A DNA stretch of 64,000 bases from Sphaerisporangium krabiense (GTDB lineage: Bacteria > Actinomycetota > Actinomycetes > Streptosporangiales > Streptosporangiaceae), in assembly GCF_014200435.1 (NCBI RefSeq), contig NZ_JACHBR010000001.1:4771001-4835000 (forward strand), in the 5' to 3' direction. The position numbers and the translations under genes were made by a program. The notes under the pieces are model-generated. The model did not search any database and had not been told where the DNA came from. It was given only the letters and a program-made list of their open reading frames with translations. The first letter of the stretch is position 1, and every line of letters starts with the position of its first letter. Positions 62,690 to 64,000 of this stretch are shown here, one piece after another.

Positions 62690-64000
62690 GTGACAACGCC
62701 TGAGCTGCCTACTCAATACGCACCCGCCGACGTCGAGACCCGGAGCTACGAGCGCTGGGTATCCGAGGGCTACTTCCGGGCGGACGTAGACAGCGAGCGC
62801 GAGGCCTACAGCATCGTCCTGCCCCCGCCCAACGTCACCGGCGTCCTCCACATCGGCCACGCCCTCGACCACTCCATCCAGGACGCCCTCACCCGGCGGG
62901 CCCGCATGCGAGGCTTCGAGACCCTCTGGCTCCCCGGCATGGACCACGCCGGCATCGCCACGCAGAACGTCGTCGAGCGCGAGCTGGCCAAACAGGGCCT
63001 CTCCCGGCACGACCTCGGCCGCGAGGCGTTCGTCGAGCGCGTCTGGCAGTGGAAAGAGGAGTCCGGCGGCCGCATCCTCGGCCAGATGACCAAGCTCGGC
63101 GACGGCGTCGACTGGTCCCGCGAGCGCTTCACCATGGACGAGGGGCTGTCCCGCGCCGTCCAGACCATCTTCAAGCGCCTCTTCGACGACGGCCTCATCT
63201 ACCGCGCCGAGCGCATCATCAACTGGTGCCCCCGCTGCCTGACCGCGCTGTCGGACATCGAGGTCGACCACTCCGACGACGAAGGCGAGCTCGTCTCCAT
63301 CCGCTACGGCGACGGCGACGCGTCCATCGTGGTCGCCACCACCCGTGCCGAGACCATGCTCGGCGACACCGCCGTCGCCGTGCACCCCGCGGACGACCGC
63401 TACGCCCACCTCATCGGCACGATGGTCGAGGTGCCCTTCACCGGCCGGCTGATCCCCATCGTGGCCGACGAGCACGTCGACCCCGCGTTCGGCACCGGAG
63501 CCGTCAAGGTCACCCCCGCGCACGACCCCAACGACTTCGAGATCGGGCGCCGCCACGGCCTGCCGTCGCTCACCGTCATGGACGAGCGCGGCGTCATCAC
63601 CGCCCACGGCCCGTTCCAGGGCCTCGACCGCTTCGAGGCCAGGCCCGCCGTGGTCGCCGCGCTGCGCGCGGAAGGGCGCATCGTCGCCGAGAAGCGCCCA
63701 TACCTCCACGCCGTCGGCCACTGCTCCCGCTGCAAGACCGTCGTCGAGCCGCGCCTGTCCCTGCAGTGGTTCGTCAACGTCCAGCCCTTGGCGAAGGCCG
63801 CCGGCGACGCCGTGCGCGACGGCCGCACCCGTGTCCACCCGCCCGAGCTCGCCAAGCGCTACTTCGACTGGGTCGACGACATGCACGACTGGTGCATCTC
63901 GCGTCAGCTCTGGTGGGGGCACCGCATCCCCGTCTGGTACGGCCCCGAGGGCGAGGTCGTCTGCGTCGGCCCCGACGAGCAGGCCCCGCCCGGCTACGTC
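62690..64000 (+). CDS. valS: Valyl-tRNA synthetase, 3'-truncated by the window edge
   Basis: The first 437 residues of a class I synthetase are present. The HIGH motif appears as [20 protein letters not shown] near residue 47. The CP1 editing domain (about 190-330) contains [17 protein letters not shown] with the conserved threonines, and [26 protein letters not shown] near 405 is typical of ValRS. The KMSKS motif lies beyond the window. GTG 62690 is preferred; GTG 62684, two codons earlier, is in frame. Confidence 0.97.
   Translation, partial: MTTPELPTQYAPADVETRSYERWVSEGYFRADVDSEREAYSIVLPPPNVTGVLHIGHALDHSIQDALTRRARMRGFETLWLPGMDHAGIATQNVVERELAKQGLSRHDLGREAFVERVWQWKEESGGRILGQMTKLGDGVDWSRERFTMDEGLSRAVQTIFKRLFDDGLIYRAERIINWCPRCLTALSDIEVDHSDDEGELVSIRYGDGDASIVVATTRAETMLGDTAVAVHPADDRYAHLIGTMVEVPFTGRLIPIVADEHVDPAFGTGAVKVTPAHDPNDFEIGRRHGLPSLTVMDERGVITAHGPFQGLDRFEARPAVVAALRAEGRIVAEKRPYLHAVGHCSRCKTVVEPRLSLQWFVNVQPLAKAAGDAVRDGRTRVHPPELAKRYFDWVDDMHDWCISRQLWWGHRIPVWYGPEGEVVCVGPDEQAPPGYV

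Overview
This is a 64 kb chromosomal window from a high-GC actinomycete. Several traits point to the Streptosporangiales or a related filamentous order, inferred from gene content only: very GC-rich coding DNA, many GTG/TTG starts, mycothiol-type enzymes, a DUF5753 XRE regulator divergent from an anti-sigma-like ATPase, a dynamin-like GTPase pair, a c-di-AMP riboswitch and likely leaderless genes. I see no transposase, integrase, prophage or CRISPR array.

Layout. 1-5.4 kb: the end of a lactate-oxidation lutBC operon, then a winged-helix regulator with an ABC-2 exporter (2153-4245) and a double-GNAT protein. 5.6-12.2 kb: two siroheme genes, then two coupled dynamin-like GTPases. 12.4-17.8 kb: an SSB paralogue, a membrane diguanylate cyclase, EttA, truncated haemoglobin GlbO and an MscS channel. 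18.4-24.4 kb: accessory-looking DNA with an XRE/TPR regulator, a GNAT, a 24-residue peptide ORF coupled to a TPR protein, a Nudix hydrolase and small unknowns. 24.6-37.2 kb: PurU, prolyl oligopeptidase, HNH nuclease, FmdB, a WYL protein, IlvD, NERD protein, amidase and a LemA/DUF2207/unknown operon. 37.4-42.6 kb: PepN, a mycothiol-type DsbA-like protein behind a near-consensus SigR/SigH promoter, peptide deformylase and RpiB. 42.7-53.9 kb: Eis-like acetyltransferase, SpoIIE-type phosphatase beside a LuxR-type response regulator, site-2 protease, a riboswitch-controlled cell-wall protein, deoR-galT, a bL37-like micro-protein, a DinB-type protein, a flavoprotein and a methyltransferase. 54-64 kb: tRNA-Gly, tRNA-Pro, the anti-sigma/XRE pair, tig, a Na+/H+ antiporter, clpP1, clpP2, clpX and the start of valS.

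The housekeeping backbone (ssb paralogue, ettA, glbO, pepN, Rv2466c-like gene, rpiB, tig, clpP1, clpP2, clpX, valS) follows, as I recall it, the M. tuberculosis Rv2478c-Rv2448c interval, with lineage-specific genes inserted. Protein quality control is the strongest theme: trigger factor, ClpXP with a ClgR-like operator, peptide deformylase, PepN and a thiol-stress promoter lie together.

The best candidate for something undescribed is 21074-23266: an AT-rich promoter, a 24-codon ORF with a good ribosome-binding site, and, overlapping its stop codon, a 672-residue protein with a degenerate NTPase-like N-terminus lacking a P-loop and a C-terminal TPR array. It shares the 10-mer ATATGCACTA with the promoter region of the XRE/anti-sigma pair 34 kb away.
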